A stretch of DNA of 64,000 nt from Trichomonas vaginalis G3 (Eukaryota; Parabasalia; Trichomonadida; Trichomonadidae), in NCBI RefSeq assembly GCF_026262505.1, contig NC_067207.1, positions 23,962,082 through 24,026,081 on the forward strand, written 5' to 3'. Positions 10,247 to 19,525 of the stretch are shown here, in pieces (positions within the stretch are counted from its first letter, which is position 1; each line of letters starts with the position of its first letter). The notes beneath the pieces were generated by a model that did not search any database, was not told the origin of the DNA, and was given only the letters and a program-made list of their open reading frames with translations. A program made the translations under genes and the position numbers.

Positions 10247-10257
10247 TTCTAAAATCC

Positions 10258-11007
10258 ATGGATAATTTGCAATTTGCTGTTGATTTCTGTGAACCAATTG
10301 TCAGAGACGAGATATTTAATGATCCTCGACTTCAAGATCAACAGATTTTCAAAGAATTAATGATCGAAAGAAACTGCTCAGATTTATGTGGTTGGCCAAA
10401 GTGTGATCATCATATTAAATTAACAGAAGCTGTTCCAAAGGATCCAGTATTCTGCAGTACAGCATGTCGCAACAAATTCTTCAAGCATTTCGCTACAGAA
10501 GAGGAAGAAGATGGAGATCCAGTTCCTGCACCAATTCCTCTTGGCCCTATTGTCGAAAAGTTTACAGATATGAGGCCACCGAAGAAGCTTACGAAGTTCT
10601 CTTCTGATGAAATTGAAGGAAAATACGTCCGTGTTGGACCTTACAGAGATTTACTTAATGAAATCGAAACATGGGTTGGTGGACTACCTGTAACACCAGA
10701 TCGCGGCATGAATGACAAACAAGAACGATTATTTGAACTTGTTAATTCAACTTTACAATCTATCGATACAGGACTCAAGAAAACGAATGCAGTCATATAC
10801 TTCTTCGTTAATTTACGCGTTAATGACTTAGCAATGCTTTTAGACGCAGATCAAAATTTCAAAGACGCATTTTCTTTCGCAATGTTTGAAACAATGACTG
10901 GCCAAGATATGTCGCATAATATAGAAAAGATTGACTTCAGTTATAATACTTACAAAGATATTTTAACAATTTTAGACGTTATTCCGCCTCAGCCCGAGAA
11001 ATATTAA
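10258..11007 (+). CDS. Rtr1/RPAP2-family RNA polymerase II CTD phosphatase
   Basis: 249 residues. The N-terminal zinc-binding module is clear: ERNCSDLCGWPKC with C40, C44 and C49, then FCSTAC with C66 and C70, matching the Rtr1/RPAP2 pattern (C-x4-C, LCG-P-C, then FCS-x2-C). In yeast and animals this protein acts on phospho-Ser5 (or Tyr1) of the polymerase II tail and helps bring the polymerase into the nucleus. The acidic EEEEDGD linker and C-terminal helical part are lineage-specific. The start follows a close initiator. Stop TAA overlaps TAAA, which in Trichomonas can act as the poly(A) signal. Confidence 0.8.
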   Translation: MDNLQFAVDFCEPIVRDEIFNDPRLQDQQIFKELMIERNCSDLCGWPKCDHHIKLTEAVPKDPVFCSTACRNKFFKHFATEEEEDGDPVPAPIPLGPIVEKFTDMRPPKKLTKFSSDEIEGKYVRVGPYRDLLNEIETWVGGLPVTPDRGMNDKQERLFELVNSTLQSIDTGLKKTNAVIYFFVNLRVNDLAMLLDADQNFKDAFSFAMFETMTGQDMSHNIEKIDFSYNTYKDILTILDVIPPQPEKY

Positions 11008-11159
11008 AGAATAATACTGTTTTAATTCATTGTCTACCAGTTTATATACATATAGAGTATAAAAATTATAAATTTCAATTAATTTATTTATATCAAACAT
11101 TTTTTATTAAAATTGTGAAATAGTAAAGGGAAGAAACATTCATTTTATACTATATTTTT

Positions 11160-11781
11160 AAATTTTTTGGAATGAATGAATAAAAAGAAGAAATTAATAT
11201 AATTTTGAGCATAAACGTTATTTCCTTCTTCATTTTCGTTGTTATTTGAAGCGGAATATCCACACTTGTATTTGGAAGAATCGACGAAATCTGATTTCGA
11301 AATATTTGTTTTCAAATGAAATATTTGTGTTCCTAAATACTGGAGAATCTCTCATTGATGTATTGCTATCTGTTGTTGAATTTTCAAAAATAATTGTGCA
11401 ATCTTGTGCATCAAAAATCGTAGAAATCGCATTTTCGCGAATACAACAATAACTCATGAAAGTATTAGAATGCATAGAATGGATCAGAGAACTTGTATAA
11501 AGACCTTTATTTCTGATATAATTACATGCAGTAACTTTGAATATTGATGATTTATATGAATCAGATGATGATTGCTGATTAAAATAAGAGAATGTTTGAT
11601 TGTTTTCAATGACATTGACACATGTTAGGTAGGAATCAGAGGTAATTGCTCCTGCAAGGTAACCTCCGTTATTGAATGAGAAGTCGAAACCGGGGATTAT
11701 GTCTTCTAATGTCTGATTCACTTCTTCTTGCAATGTAAGCATGTGTTTGAGCTTTTTAGCGGAATTCATTATTAATTCAAC
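11160..11781 (-). pseudogene. Chimeric fragment: Hsp70 piece joined to surface-protein 3' half
   Basis: Reads from an ATG at 11769 as MNSAKKLKHMLTLQEEVNQT, which is internal GRP170-like sequence from the gene at 14738-16765, then switches at DFSF|NNGGY into the C-terminal half of the beta-helix-like surface family (SDSYLTCVNVIENNQT; SCNYIRNK-like; CTIIFENSTTD; FKN-x-FISFENK). The 3' end drifts out of frame near 11245, where the family ending (ENEEGNNVYAQNYINFFF) appears in another frame. There is no signal peptide and no initiator. It is probably not a working gene although one 175-codon frame is open. Confidence 0.7.
11672..11781 (-). repeat. 110-bp patch copied from the GRP170-like gene
   Basis: Matches 15816-15925 over 110 positions in the same orientation with about two differences that I can count by eye. 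It ends abruptly at both sides: GAATGAGAAG next to surface-protein sequence on one side and ATTAATTCAAC on the other. Confidence 0.85.
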
Positions 11782-11989
11782 TAACTCTTAGACAAAACTC
11801 AATTGGAAGAATACTGCATGAACTTATGTAATAAATGGTTCATTGATAACAATTTTTGATGTTATATTTCTATAATATTAGATGATGTCTGAAAAATTCT
11901 TAACATGTTCAAATGAGCTGCATAAAACTTATGAAATCACTTACGAAACAGAAACTAGTTTAAATATGAATTTATATTCTACTACTATA

Positions 11990-13010
11990 TCATTTAATAG
12001 TCATCAATAAAAAGAAAAATCGAATATGATTTTGAACATAATCGTTACTTTCTTTATTTTTTCCTTCTTTGATTTCATCGTTTTTTGGACTGGAATTATT
12101 GAATGTAGATAATATCAAATAAGGGCAATCGTTTTCAAACGAAATAAATGTATTCTTAAATATTGGTGAATTACTTGTATATGTAGTGTTATCTGTTGTT
12201 GAATTTTCAAATGTTATTGTGCATTCATATACATTAAAAATGTAATTCATATTGTTTTCACGAATACAACAATAACTCGTGAAAGCATTAGAATACTAAA
12301 AAGTAATCAGATAACCACTTGGACTTTTATTTCTTATATAATTACATGAAGTAACTTTAAATATTAATGATCTATATGATAAAGATGTTTCATGGAAATT
12401 AAGTCCACTAGATGTTTGATTGTTTTCAATGACATTGACACAAGTTATGTATGAATCAGAGGTAATTGATGTTGTTCTATAACCTCCATTATGTTTTTTG
12501 ACTCTATTTTGTGTAATATTGCATTCATTCATGATTATAAAGCCATTAACCATGAAAGTTGTAAGCAAGCAGTCTTGTTCTGAACTGCCGCAGTTGGAAA
12601 CTAAAGTTTCATTAGCATGATTTTTGTAATTTGGTATTTCTGAAACTTGTATGGAAAACGAAGGTCCTCTTTCTGAATTTGTTGATTTAATGAATGAATT
12701 TTTTGTTTGAACAAATTCACCTTTGTCGTAAAAGTAGAGAGAACCTCCTTCTTGTGCCCCGGAGGAACAAGATTCGAATTTATTTGTTGTCGCATATGTT
12801 TTAGCGTCATTACTTGATGTTGAAATTCGAACAGTACCGTTTGGACTTAATTCAAGAAAAAAACAACTTGAAACAAAGTAGTTTAAGTTGTTCGATCTTG
12901 AAAATTCAGTGCTGCTGTTATAATGCTGTTCGTCATAGCTTGATCCTGGGAATGCAAATTCCCAGGAGATATTGACTTCACTACGGCCAAATTGATTCTA
13001 TCGTTTTAAA
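11990..13010 (-). pseudogene. Beta-helix-like surface protein, decayed copy
   Basis: Minus-strand relative of the gene at 52219-53328. Homology begins near 13010 (ACGATAGAATCAATTTGG) and runs to FFFLLMTIK near 12000. The frame is interrupted several times (near 12930, 12600 and 12300), where part of the SWNPNIFMSYCC-equivalent region is missing. About 150-180 bp around 12405-12590 are nearly identical to 52690-52870 and encode the same 50-residue block (MVNGFIIMNECNITQNR...), while flanking parts differ more. A recent duplicate or gene-conversion product that no longer codes. Confidence 0.8.
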
Positions 13011-13092
13011 GACAAAAAATGATTTTTGGGTATTATTAGGGTCATATGTACTAATGTTTTGTTGTCACAATATCCCCTTATTTTTCGTGGTG

Positions 13093-14296
13093 TAAGCATG
13101 TTGTTTTTTCCCCATTGGGGACGACTGAAAAGTGACAAGATAAGTTCGAGATGTCAGAGATTTTTAGTAAACTGTCAAAAAATAATCAAAAGATACGGAC
13201 ACTCCCTTCTAACCAAAATTTTGGCCTTAAACTCCAGCTGCAGGCTATACATATTATGCATATGTAGAATACATAGTTTGGAGAAAATCGGCAAATACAA
13301 TCTAGAGTTATATCATCATCCAGAATTATCGAGAAAAATCTCTTAAATACCACGATAGTACAATCCAGTACAAGTAGCATATCAGTGCTATATCATAAAA
13401 CGAATTATATATCAATATAATGCCGTATATTTGATTCAATTTACAATATTGGTATAAAATTGAAGCTTACTTTATCATGCACTTAGTACTAACAAGTTCA
13501 AGGATCTCATATGTCTACTACAATTTTAACATTGCATGTTGAAACTTGTAATATGAAAATAAATAGACTAAAAATTTGTTTTATACTCTTTTCATCGACG
13601 TGTTTTACTGATTTAGCTCATATTTGTGAACTTCGATTTTTTTAGTGTCTTGCTTTTACTACTTTTGGTTATTGTGAACAATATGAATCTAAAGTTATCC
13701 GTTTCTTACAATCTATTGCATTAAATAAAAATTAAATTATTTATCCTTTGTCAAAACATCTTTAAACATATAGCTTTTAGAATTGATTAGACACAAAAAA
13801 CTAGTACATATACTCATTTCAGTATATATGTTTGTGTAAATGAAATCAATCTGTAGTATTGTCTATAGTTTATCAATACCGATATAATAAGTTGTGGTTG
13901 AAATATATTACATAGATAAGTGATATGGGATACTAAATCTTGAGAAACTCAATTCAGGATTTAAAGATTAATAATGAATAACTCATACACAACAATTATA
14001 GATAGAGGAAAGCCATTAACAATCATCAAAATTATGAAATACAAGAATAATATCCTGATATATTGATTGGAAATATTTATTTTAGAGATCATCAAATTAT
14101 TATATATTCTTTTTCAAGAAAAGCATATAAGGAGTATAAACATAAATCATATAGTACTATAATCACAATGTTAAAGAGAGAATCTTCAAGGATACTGATT
14201 TGACACTTTACAAATATTTTTTGACACTTTACGTGTCCCCCAGACTTCCAAATTTATTTGGTCGGATCCCCAGTTGTCCCCAAAACGACATCCTTA
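13093..14296. mobile_element. DNA-transposon relic with TAAG(C/G)ATGT TIR, 7-bp TSD
   Basis: A 1.2-kb non-coding element. The left end TAAGCATGTTGTTTT and the inverted right end (TAAGGATGTCGTTTT on the minus strand) match at 13 of 15 positions; GGGGAC(G/A)ACTG follows further in on each side. The same 7 bases, CGTGGTG, flank it at 13086-13092 and 14297-14303. TTGACACTTTAC occurs twice near the right end (around 14200-14245). The termini resemble those of the element at 17431-20252. No transposase is readable, so it is non-autonomous or decayed. Confidence 0.6.
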
Positions 14297-14303
14297 CGTG
14301 GTG

Positions 14304-14737
14304 ATAGGTATATTTCCATTCAGTGTAAATATGATATATCATTATCATCTACAGGAGAGAGGAGAAAAAATTTATAAATGGGACGACCTTTAAATTGAAT
14401 GTTCAATTTAAAGCAAGTGTTCAATTTTTTGTTCAATTTAAAGCAATGAACGAGAAAAACTTTGAGCTTTGGGCTAATGAAGGTGATTACAATGTAGATA
14501 GATAAGCAAACGTATATGTTGTCATTTCTATGAGTTTGGTAGGTTTATATAAAAAATGAGTGCAAGATCACATTATTAGGAAAAATGAGAGATGCTGTGA
14601 AAATCATAGATTTGTTCTAAGTTAATTTAACTTAATTTTGAAACAAGTAGGAGAACAAATTGATAAACAAACTGTGTATATTGTAAAGAAGTTAAAAATA
14701 TTGAAATAATAATAAAAAAATAACATTTTATTTGAGT
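14304..14737. other. Intergenic
   Basis: No gene seen. GTTCAATTTAAAGCA occurs twice around 14400-14445 as a short direct repeat. The rest is AT-rich 3' flank of the minus-strand Hsp70-family gene. Confidence 0.5.
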
Positions 14738-16765
14738 TTATAAATCTTTTGGTGGAACAACTAAGGATTTCTTAGAGTCTTCGTATTGACGACGAAGACG
14801 TTCTAATGCAAGTCGAACATCATCGGTTGAAATCTCACTGTCACCATTCTCAGCTCGTTTCATGATTTCTTCGGATTTGGACATGACTTTGCCAAGTTCG
14901 TGTTCGACACTTTCGGGTAATTCATAACCTTGTTCTTCGAAATCAACTAAAACTGCATTAGAAACTTCGTCAATAAGATGCTTAAGTTTTTGGATTTCGT
15001 TGGGCATCTCGCGGGCATCTTCTGCCTTCTTGATGATGTCACCACATGCTTGCTCTAAATCACGCTTCATGTGTTTCAGTTCTTGTTCGTCACTAACAAC
15101 TTCGTTTTGCATGCGATGTTGAACAGATGCAACAGCACGCATAGCTTTGTTGCGTTCAACGGCGGTGGATACTTTGTAGATGTATGCGTCTTTGGTGAGT
15201 TTATCTCGAACTTCAATGACATATGATTCTAGTTCGTGAATACGTGCGTTCCGTTCGGATTCTTCTTTCTCTTTCTTCTCGAATGCCGTAAGAAGTGATT
15301 CGGTGCGGAATCGTTTCTGACGGTGTAAGCCACTGTGTGTGAGTTTCTTACAACCACTAAGTTGAAGAATACCGTTAACAAGTTCGGCTGAACCATCTTT
15401 CTGTAAATCGGCGGAAAGAATGAACTGGTTGATGCCGATAGGAAGATCTTTCTCTTTGTAGAAGTATGAGAACTTGTTTTCACCAATGTTCTTCTTAGCA
15501 ATATTATATAGTTTGCACGCTTTGAAAATAACTGGTTTCTCAAGATATGTCCGTTTCATGTTCGCAATGTAATATGATGAACCGGTAACTGATGCTTCTT
15601 CTGGATTCATTGTACGATGGATTGGAACACTGAAGTTCAATGTTTCGTTGATAGCATCAATATAAAGAGGAATACGTGATGCACCACCAACAAGTTCAAC
15701 ACGATTGATATCAGAACTAGATGAAAGTAATGATGATGTAATAGATTGTGTGATTGCTCGCTTGAATCGTTGAATGTCTTTCTTTCCTGATTCTCGAACT
15801 TCTTCGCGTGTGACTTTGAATGAGAAGTCGAAACCGGGGATGATGTCTTCTAATGTCTGATTCACTTCCTCTTGCAATGTAAGCATGTGTTTGAGCTTTT
15901 TAGCGGAATTCATTATTAATTCAACGGTTTTGTACGTTATTTCGGCATTTGGATTCTTCTTCGTGAGTTCTTTACGAATAAGACGACCAATGGCAACATC
16001 TATGGCCTGACCACCGACACCATCAACCCAACCGTATCCGAGTTCGTTAACTATGGTAGCATTCTTGTCGACTGTGAACTCATCAATCCAGACTTGAGTT
16101 TGGGAGGCACCAATGTCGACAAACATGATGACTTGGGGCTTATCTGCAAAGATTTTGCTCCTTTCGACGGCGAAAAGATGAGAAACGGCTGTAGGAGTAT
16201 CGAGAAGCATTGGCTTATGTGTTGCGAGCTTTCCTGAACGAATCATTGCAATTCTCTGATGATGAGTGTAAAATTTTGGAACAACAACAGTGAGAGAGTC
16301 AACTGTGAGGTTAACTTTTGTGCGCTTGCAATCTTCAATCGCTTTGCCGAGAAGTTCTGCAGCGAAAAACTCTGGTGGCTGTAAAACTTCGAGATAATTA
16401 TCTTCATCTTGATCGAGAGGGAGTGTGATATTACGAACTTTGAAATAACCAGTGATTTTCTTTGTGAAATTCTTGCCTAGAAGTTGTGGAATGTATCTAG
16501 TACAGTTTTTCGGATATCTTAAAAGATGATTTAGATTTCCAATTGAGCGATCATATTGATCAACGTATATGTCTGTTAGGATTAGTGGAGCGTCTGGTGT
16601 ATTTGGCATTAAAGATGCAATTGCAGGTGTAAATTTTCTGCCATCTGCTGTATGAACGAGCTGAGGACCGCTACGTGTTAATTGTGAGGCACGCATGTTC
16701 TCGGATCCCAAATCAACAGATAGTGCTACTGAATTAGAAATCGAAAAAAGAAAGAAAGAAATCAT
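14738..16765 (-). CDS. GRP170/HYOU1/Lhs1-like ER Hsp70 chaperone
   Basis: An Hsp70-superfamily protein with a secretory leader, so it probably works in the ER lumen as a chaperone and as exchange factor for BiP. From the ATG at 16765 it reads MISFFLFSISNSVA, a signal peptide, followed by LSVDLGSE, the GRP170 form of the ATPase phosphate-1 motif. Further Hsp70 signatures are FVDIGASQTQVWI (phosphate-2), ELVGGASRIPLY (adenosine) and NPEEASVTGSSYYIA. The C-terminal third is a charged helical extension with HELESYVIEVRDKL, as in the large Hsp70s. It is about 675 residues, shorter than Lhs1 or HYOU1 (880-1000). It ends VVPPKDL, so there is no canonical KDEL/HDEL. The frame is open to 16867 but the signal peptide favours 16765. 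Confidence 0.87.
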   Translation of the reverse strand: MISFFLFSISNSVALSVDLGSENMRASQLTRSGPQLVHTADGRKFTPAIASLMPNTPDAPLILTDIYVDQYDRSIGNLNHLLRYPKNCTRYIPQLLGKNFTKKITGYFKVRNITLPLDQDEDNYLEVLQPPEFFAAELLGKAIEDCKRTKVNLTVDSLTVVVPKFYTHHQRIAMIRSGKLATHKPMLLDTPTAVSHLFAVERSKIFADKPQVIMFVDIGASQTQVWIDEFTVDKNATIVNELGYGWVDGVGGQAIDVAIGRLIRKELTKKNPNAEITYKTVELIMNSAKKLKHMLTLQEEVNQTLEDIIPGFDFSFKVTREEVRESGKKDIQRFKRAITQSITSSLLSSSSDINRVELVGGASRIPLYIDAINETLNFSVPIHRTMNPEEASVTGSSYYIANMKRTYLEKPVIFKACKLYNIAKKNIGENKFSYFYKEKDLPIGINQFILSADLQKDGSAELVNGILQLSGCKKLTHSGLHRQKRFRTESLLTAFEKKEKEESERNARIHELESYVIEVRDKLTKDAYIYKVSTAVERNKAMRAVASVQHRMQNEVVSDEQELKHMKRDLEQACGDIIKKAEDAREMPNEIQKLKHLIDEVSNAVLVDFEEQGYELPESVEHELGKVMSKSEEIMKRAENGDSEISTDDVRLALERLRRQYEDSKKSLVVPPKDL

Positions 16766-17423
16766 TTTGAATGTCACTTTTTTGAGATATTTGGTTGCGT
16801 TGTTCATTCCAAGCGAATAGTAATGAAATAAAAACAATATACTAATGTGTTCTGATTTCAATAACATAGTGATAGTCTGTTGCCTCGTAACTAATAATTC
16901 TTATCATATTTGAAGATATCTGAACTAATTAGATCATAAATTTGAATAACATTGATCTAAAGATATTAGAATCACAATTTCCTGCCTTTTTAAATCAATA
17001 TTGCCCACAAACAAGCATTTTCAAACATCTTTTTCATTTGATTCGCATCAATATGTGTCTTGTATTATGTTATGATATAACATACATTCAATAAATGCTA
17101 TTACTTGCTAATCATGAGATAAATGAAGATATTTATCTCAAACTCATAATATATATTCAATTGAGATCTTTTTTAAACGCAAAGGAGCTTTTTTGTACTC
17201 TTGTGCTTACTATCTAAGCTTGTAAAATTTCACTCATTCTGGAATAATCAAATTATTATATATCTCTGATGCTTTAAAGAACATTATATGTTCGTGAACC
17301 CAACATTTCTGTTAAAATAATCAAGCTCATCAATATAACGTACGCACACAACGAAATTATTACGAAATCAAAAATCAATTTGGTCATATACTTAGGTTCC
17401 AAGCTAAATGAAACTTTTAGCTG
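16766..17423. other. Intergenic
   Basis: AT-rich 5' flank of the GRP170-like gene. No open frame worth annotating up to the target duplication of the next element. Confidence 0.5.
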
Positions 17424-18495
17424 CTTGTAATAAGGGTTTCGTTTTGCTAAAATTGTCACTTTTATAGCATATTTGTTTTTGGATGTTTTGCGAAACCAAA
17501 AAAAAAACTATGATATACAATGTGTGTGTAAAGAAAATACTTTATTTACTAGTTAAAAAATCATTTGGTATTGATCAAGTTATTTTTTCTGGATAAGATA
17601 TTATATGGATAATTGGATAGAAAATACAATTATATAATCTTGTACCTGGTTTAATTAAGCTAATTGTCATCAGAAACTTGTAATTTTTATGAATTTCAGA
17701 TTTTCTTTTCATTACTGCTTTTCTTAATAGGTCAAGTTCTTATTTACGTTATAAAGTATGATATTTACAAATATCAAGTTATCATGTTTTTTGAGAAATT
17801 ATGAGAAACAAACAAAAATGAAAAAGATAGGAATAGCAATGAATAGTGATGTGGGTATAGAAAATGTAAGAGATATGAATGCAAAGCAATCAGTATTTAG
17901 GATATTGACCATAGATTTCGAAAAAAAATGCTGCATATTGAGCGAAAACTATGATTATATTATAAGGCTGTCATTTAAAGCATAATGAAACTATTCCCTT
18001 TTCATTTTAATCGAATAAGATAGTAAAGATTTTTGAATTAGCTAGAAACTGATGAGATGTTTTCACAAATCAGATTTTTAATCTCTATAATGCATAATTC
18101 ACTCAATATCTCAATTTTGATATTGCGAGATATTTTTGCTATCGGTTTCGCAATTTTGACACAATAGCAAGAGGGTTCTATTGTTGCATGCTAAGTTCGG
18201 TCAAAATGTAAACCTCTCAATTTTATCGTCGGGGGAAGTAACTCAATTCCTTCAAAATTATTCTTTAAATATTGAATTTAAAGTTATTTAATTTGGATTA
18301 TAAATAAATAGGCTAATACAATATTTAAAAATGAGAAAAAATAACTTTTCAAAGAACTTTTCATAATCTCAAAGAAAATTTTTTATTCAATAATTATATA
18401 AATTAATTAACATTCATAATGAAATTGGATTTTTTTATAAAAAATTGGTCCTACTTAACTTTTTGAGAGAATTTGGCTTTCTCGTAAACGAAAAA

Positions 18496-18518
18496 GGGAT
18501 TTGACGGAGTCAAATCCC
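18496..18518. repeat. Hairpin 1
   Basis: Perfect 10-bp stem GGGATTTGAC / GTCAAATCCC with a 3-nt loop. It is preceded by a small TTTCTCGT-AAACGAAA dyad. Confidence 0.85.
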
Positions 18519-18525
18519 GCTCACA

Positions 18526-18574
18526 AAAAGTGGACTTTACATGTCAAATTTATATGCATGTAATGTCCACTTTT
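18526..18574. repeat. Hairpin 2
   Basis: 18-bp stem AAAAGTGGACTTTACATG with one mismatch and a loop of about 13 nt. Confidence 0.85.
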
Positions 18575-18585
18575 ATGAGTTTTAG

Positions 18586-18648
18586 GAAGGAATTGGAAGC
18601 CATGAGTTACTGACATTGCATCAGTATCTCATAGCCTCCAATTCCTTC
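18586..18648. repeat. Hairpin 3
   Basis: 28-bp stem with three mismatches. It begins GAAGGAATTGGA and ends GAGTTACTGA; the loop is about 7 nt. Class B (GAGGTA-like) hairpin. Confidence 0.85.
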
Positions 18649-18650
18649 AA

Positions 18651-18708
18651 AAAATGGGAGAAACTTTGTCCGAATAGTTTAACTATCGGACAAAGTTTCT
18701 CCCATTTT
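18651..18708. repeat. Hairpin 4
   Basis: About 22 perfect stem pairs (GGGAGAAACTTTGTCCGA core) plus TAGTT/AACTA after a one-base bulge. Class A (AAACTTTG). Same core as hairpin 8. Confidence 0.9.
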
Positions 18709-18710
18709 AA

Positions 18711-18773
18711 GAAGGAATTGGAGGGTAAGAGATATACCATATGAATGTATATCTCTTACCCTCCAATTCCTTC
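18711..18773. repeat. Hairpin 5
   Basis: Perfect 27-bp stem beginning GAAGGAATTGGAGGGTAAG; 9-nt loop. It shares the GAAGGAATTGGA end with hairpin 3. Confidence 0.92.
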
Positions 18774-18775
18774 TA

Positions 18776-18833
18776 GAAAGTGTCCAAACTTTGGGTTAAT
18801 TGCAAAGTATTAACCCAAAGTTTGGACACTTTC
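18776..18833. repeat. Hairpin 6
   Basis: Perfect 25-bp stem, GAAAGTGTCCAAACTTTGGG then TTAAT; 8-nt loop. Class A. Confidence 0.92.
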
Positions 18834-18834
18834 A

Positions 18835-18899
18835 AGTGGAGATGGAAGGCTTTGGGGTATATATTAATACAATATACCTCAAAGCCTTCCATCTCCACT
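18835..18899. repeat. Hairpin 7
   Basis: 28-bp stem beginning AGTGGAGATGGAAGGC, with one G-T wobble; 9-nt loop. Class B (GGGGTATATA). Confidence 0.9.
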
Positions 18900-18903
18900 A
18901 CAA

Positions 18904-18955
18904 ATGTGAGAAACTTTGTCCGAATAGTTTAACATTCGGACAAAGTTTCTCCCAT
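18904..18955. repeat. Hairpin 8
   Basis: 22-bp stem with one mismatch, core GAGAAACTTTGTCCGAAT; 8-nt loop. Class A, near-duplicate of hairpin 4. Confidence 0.9.
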
Positions 18956-18966
18956 CTTTCAATGTA

Positions 18967-19017
18967 ATTGCTACCTGTGAGGTACTGACTTGAAGTCAGT
19001 GCTTCACAGGTAGCAAT
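18967..19017. repeat. Hairpin 9
   Basis: About 24-bp stem ATTGCTACCTGTGAGG then TACTGACTT, with two G-T wobbles and a very short loop. Class B. Confidence 0.88.
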
Positions 19018-19057
19018 ATCCAAAAATTTAAAAACATTTTATCAGTTCGTTAGAGAA

Positions 19058-19106
19058 CTAGAGCCTCCTAGGTACTGAACCAGAATCAGTGCCTAGGGAC
19101 TCTAGT
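19058..19106. repeat. Hairpin 10
   Basis: About 21-bp stem ACTAGAG...CTAGGTACTGA with one bulge and a few wobbles; 7-nt loop. Class B. Confidence 0.82.
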
Positions 19107-19119
19107 GATCTATATAAAT

Positions 19120-19167
19120 CTGAGAAACTTTGAGGAAATTGTTCGACATTTCCTCAAAGTTTCTCAG
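19120..19167. repeat. Hairpin 11
   Basis: Perfect 20-bp stem CTGAGAAACTTTGAGGAAAT; 8-nt loop. Class A. Confidence 0.92.
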
Positions 19168-19170
19168 CAA

Positions 19171-19241
19171 TTTAGCGAGGAATGTTCGTTATCGTGTAGA
19201 TATTTATAATATATACATGATAACAAACATTCCCCGCTAAA
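19171..19241. repeat. Hairpin 12
   Basis: About 33-bp stem beginning TTTAGCG(A/G)GGAATGTT with roughly four mismatches, mostly transitions. The longest stem of the array. Confidence 0.82.
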
Positions 19242-19301
19242 AGATGTAAAATCTTATAAGAAATAATTGCAAAAGAATAACAAATTGCAACAAATTTTAT
19301 A

Positions 19302-19360
19302 TGAAACTGAACCTTATGAGGTAGTGATTCAAGATCACCGCCTCATAAGATTCAGTTTCA
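19302..19360. repeat. Hairpin 13
   Basis: About 27-bp stem TGAAACTGAACCTTATGAGG then TAGTGATTC, with three transition mismatches. Class B; shares CCTTATGAGGTA with hairpin 14. Confidence 0.85.
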
Positions 19361-19462
19361 ATCTCAAGTATCTCAAAAGTAAGGCTCTATTTTTTGCCAT
19401 GTAAAGTGTCACTTTTTCTGTCCAAATGATAAGTTATTCAGAGAAAGTTTCCCAGCTATCAA

Positions 19463-19525
19463 GAGGGAATTGTTCCTTATGAGGTATATAGTTATAATGT
19501 ATACCTCATAAGGAACAATTCCCTC
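19463..19525. repeat. Hairpin 14
   Basis: Perfect 26-bp stem beginning GAGGGAATTGTTCCTTATGA; loop about 11 nt. Class B. Just upstream, around 19438-19455, lies CAGAGAAAGTTTCCCAG, which looks like the remnant of a class A hairpin. Confidence 0.92.

Larger units (their letters stand above)
18496..19525. repeat. Array of 14 different short hairpins
   Basis: Fourteen inverted repeats in about 1 kb, each 23-71 bp long, with stems of 10-33 bp and loops of 3-13 nt. Several neighbours are 1-4 nt apart. Arm sequences differ from hairpin to hairpin but fall into recurring modules: one class contains AAACTTTG, the other contains GAGGTA(C/G)TGA or GAGGTATATA, and the two classes largely alternate. Mismatches between arms are mostly transitions, some of them G-T wobbles. 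There is no open reading frame. This could be a cluster of small-RNA precursors or a dyad array of a transposon; the sequence alone cannot decide. Confidence 0.85.

Noticed and set aside
13026-13346. 106-codon open frame overlapping the left end of the 13-kb element
   Set aside because: Crosses the element boundary and target duplication, so it cannot be an old gene; no motif.
14738-14760. KDEL-type ER retention signal on the GRP170-like protein
   Set aside because: The protein ends PPKDL; the residues do not form KDEL or HDEL.
17758-17985. 75-codon open frame inside the 2.8-kb element
   Set aside because: No motif, no initiator, AT-driven composition; likely incidental.
18496-19525. CRISPR array
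   Set aside because: The repeats are palindromes of differing sequence and length, not identical direct repeats with unique spacers, and the context is eukaryotic.
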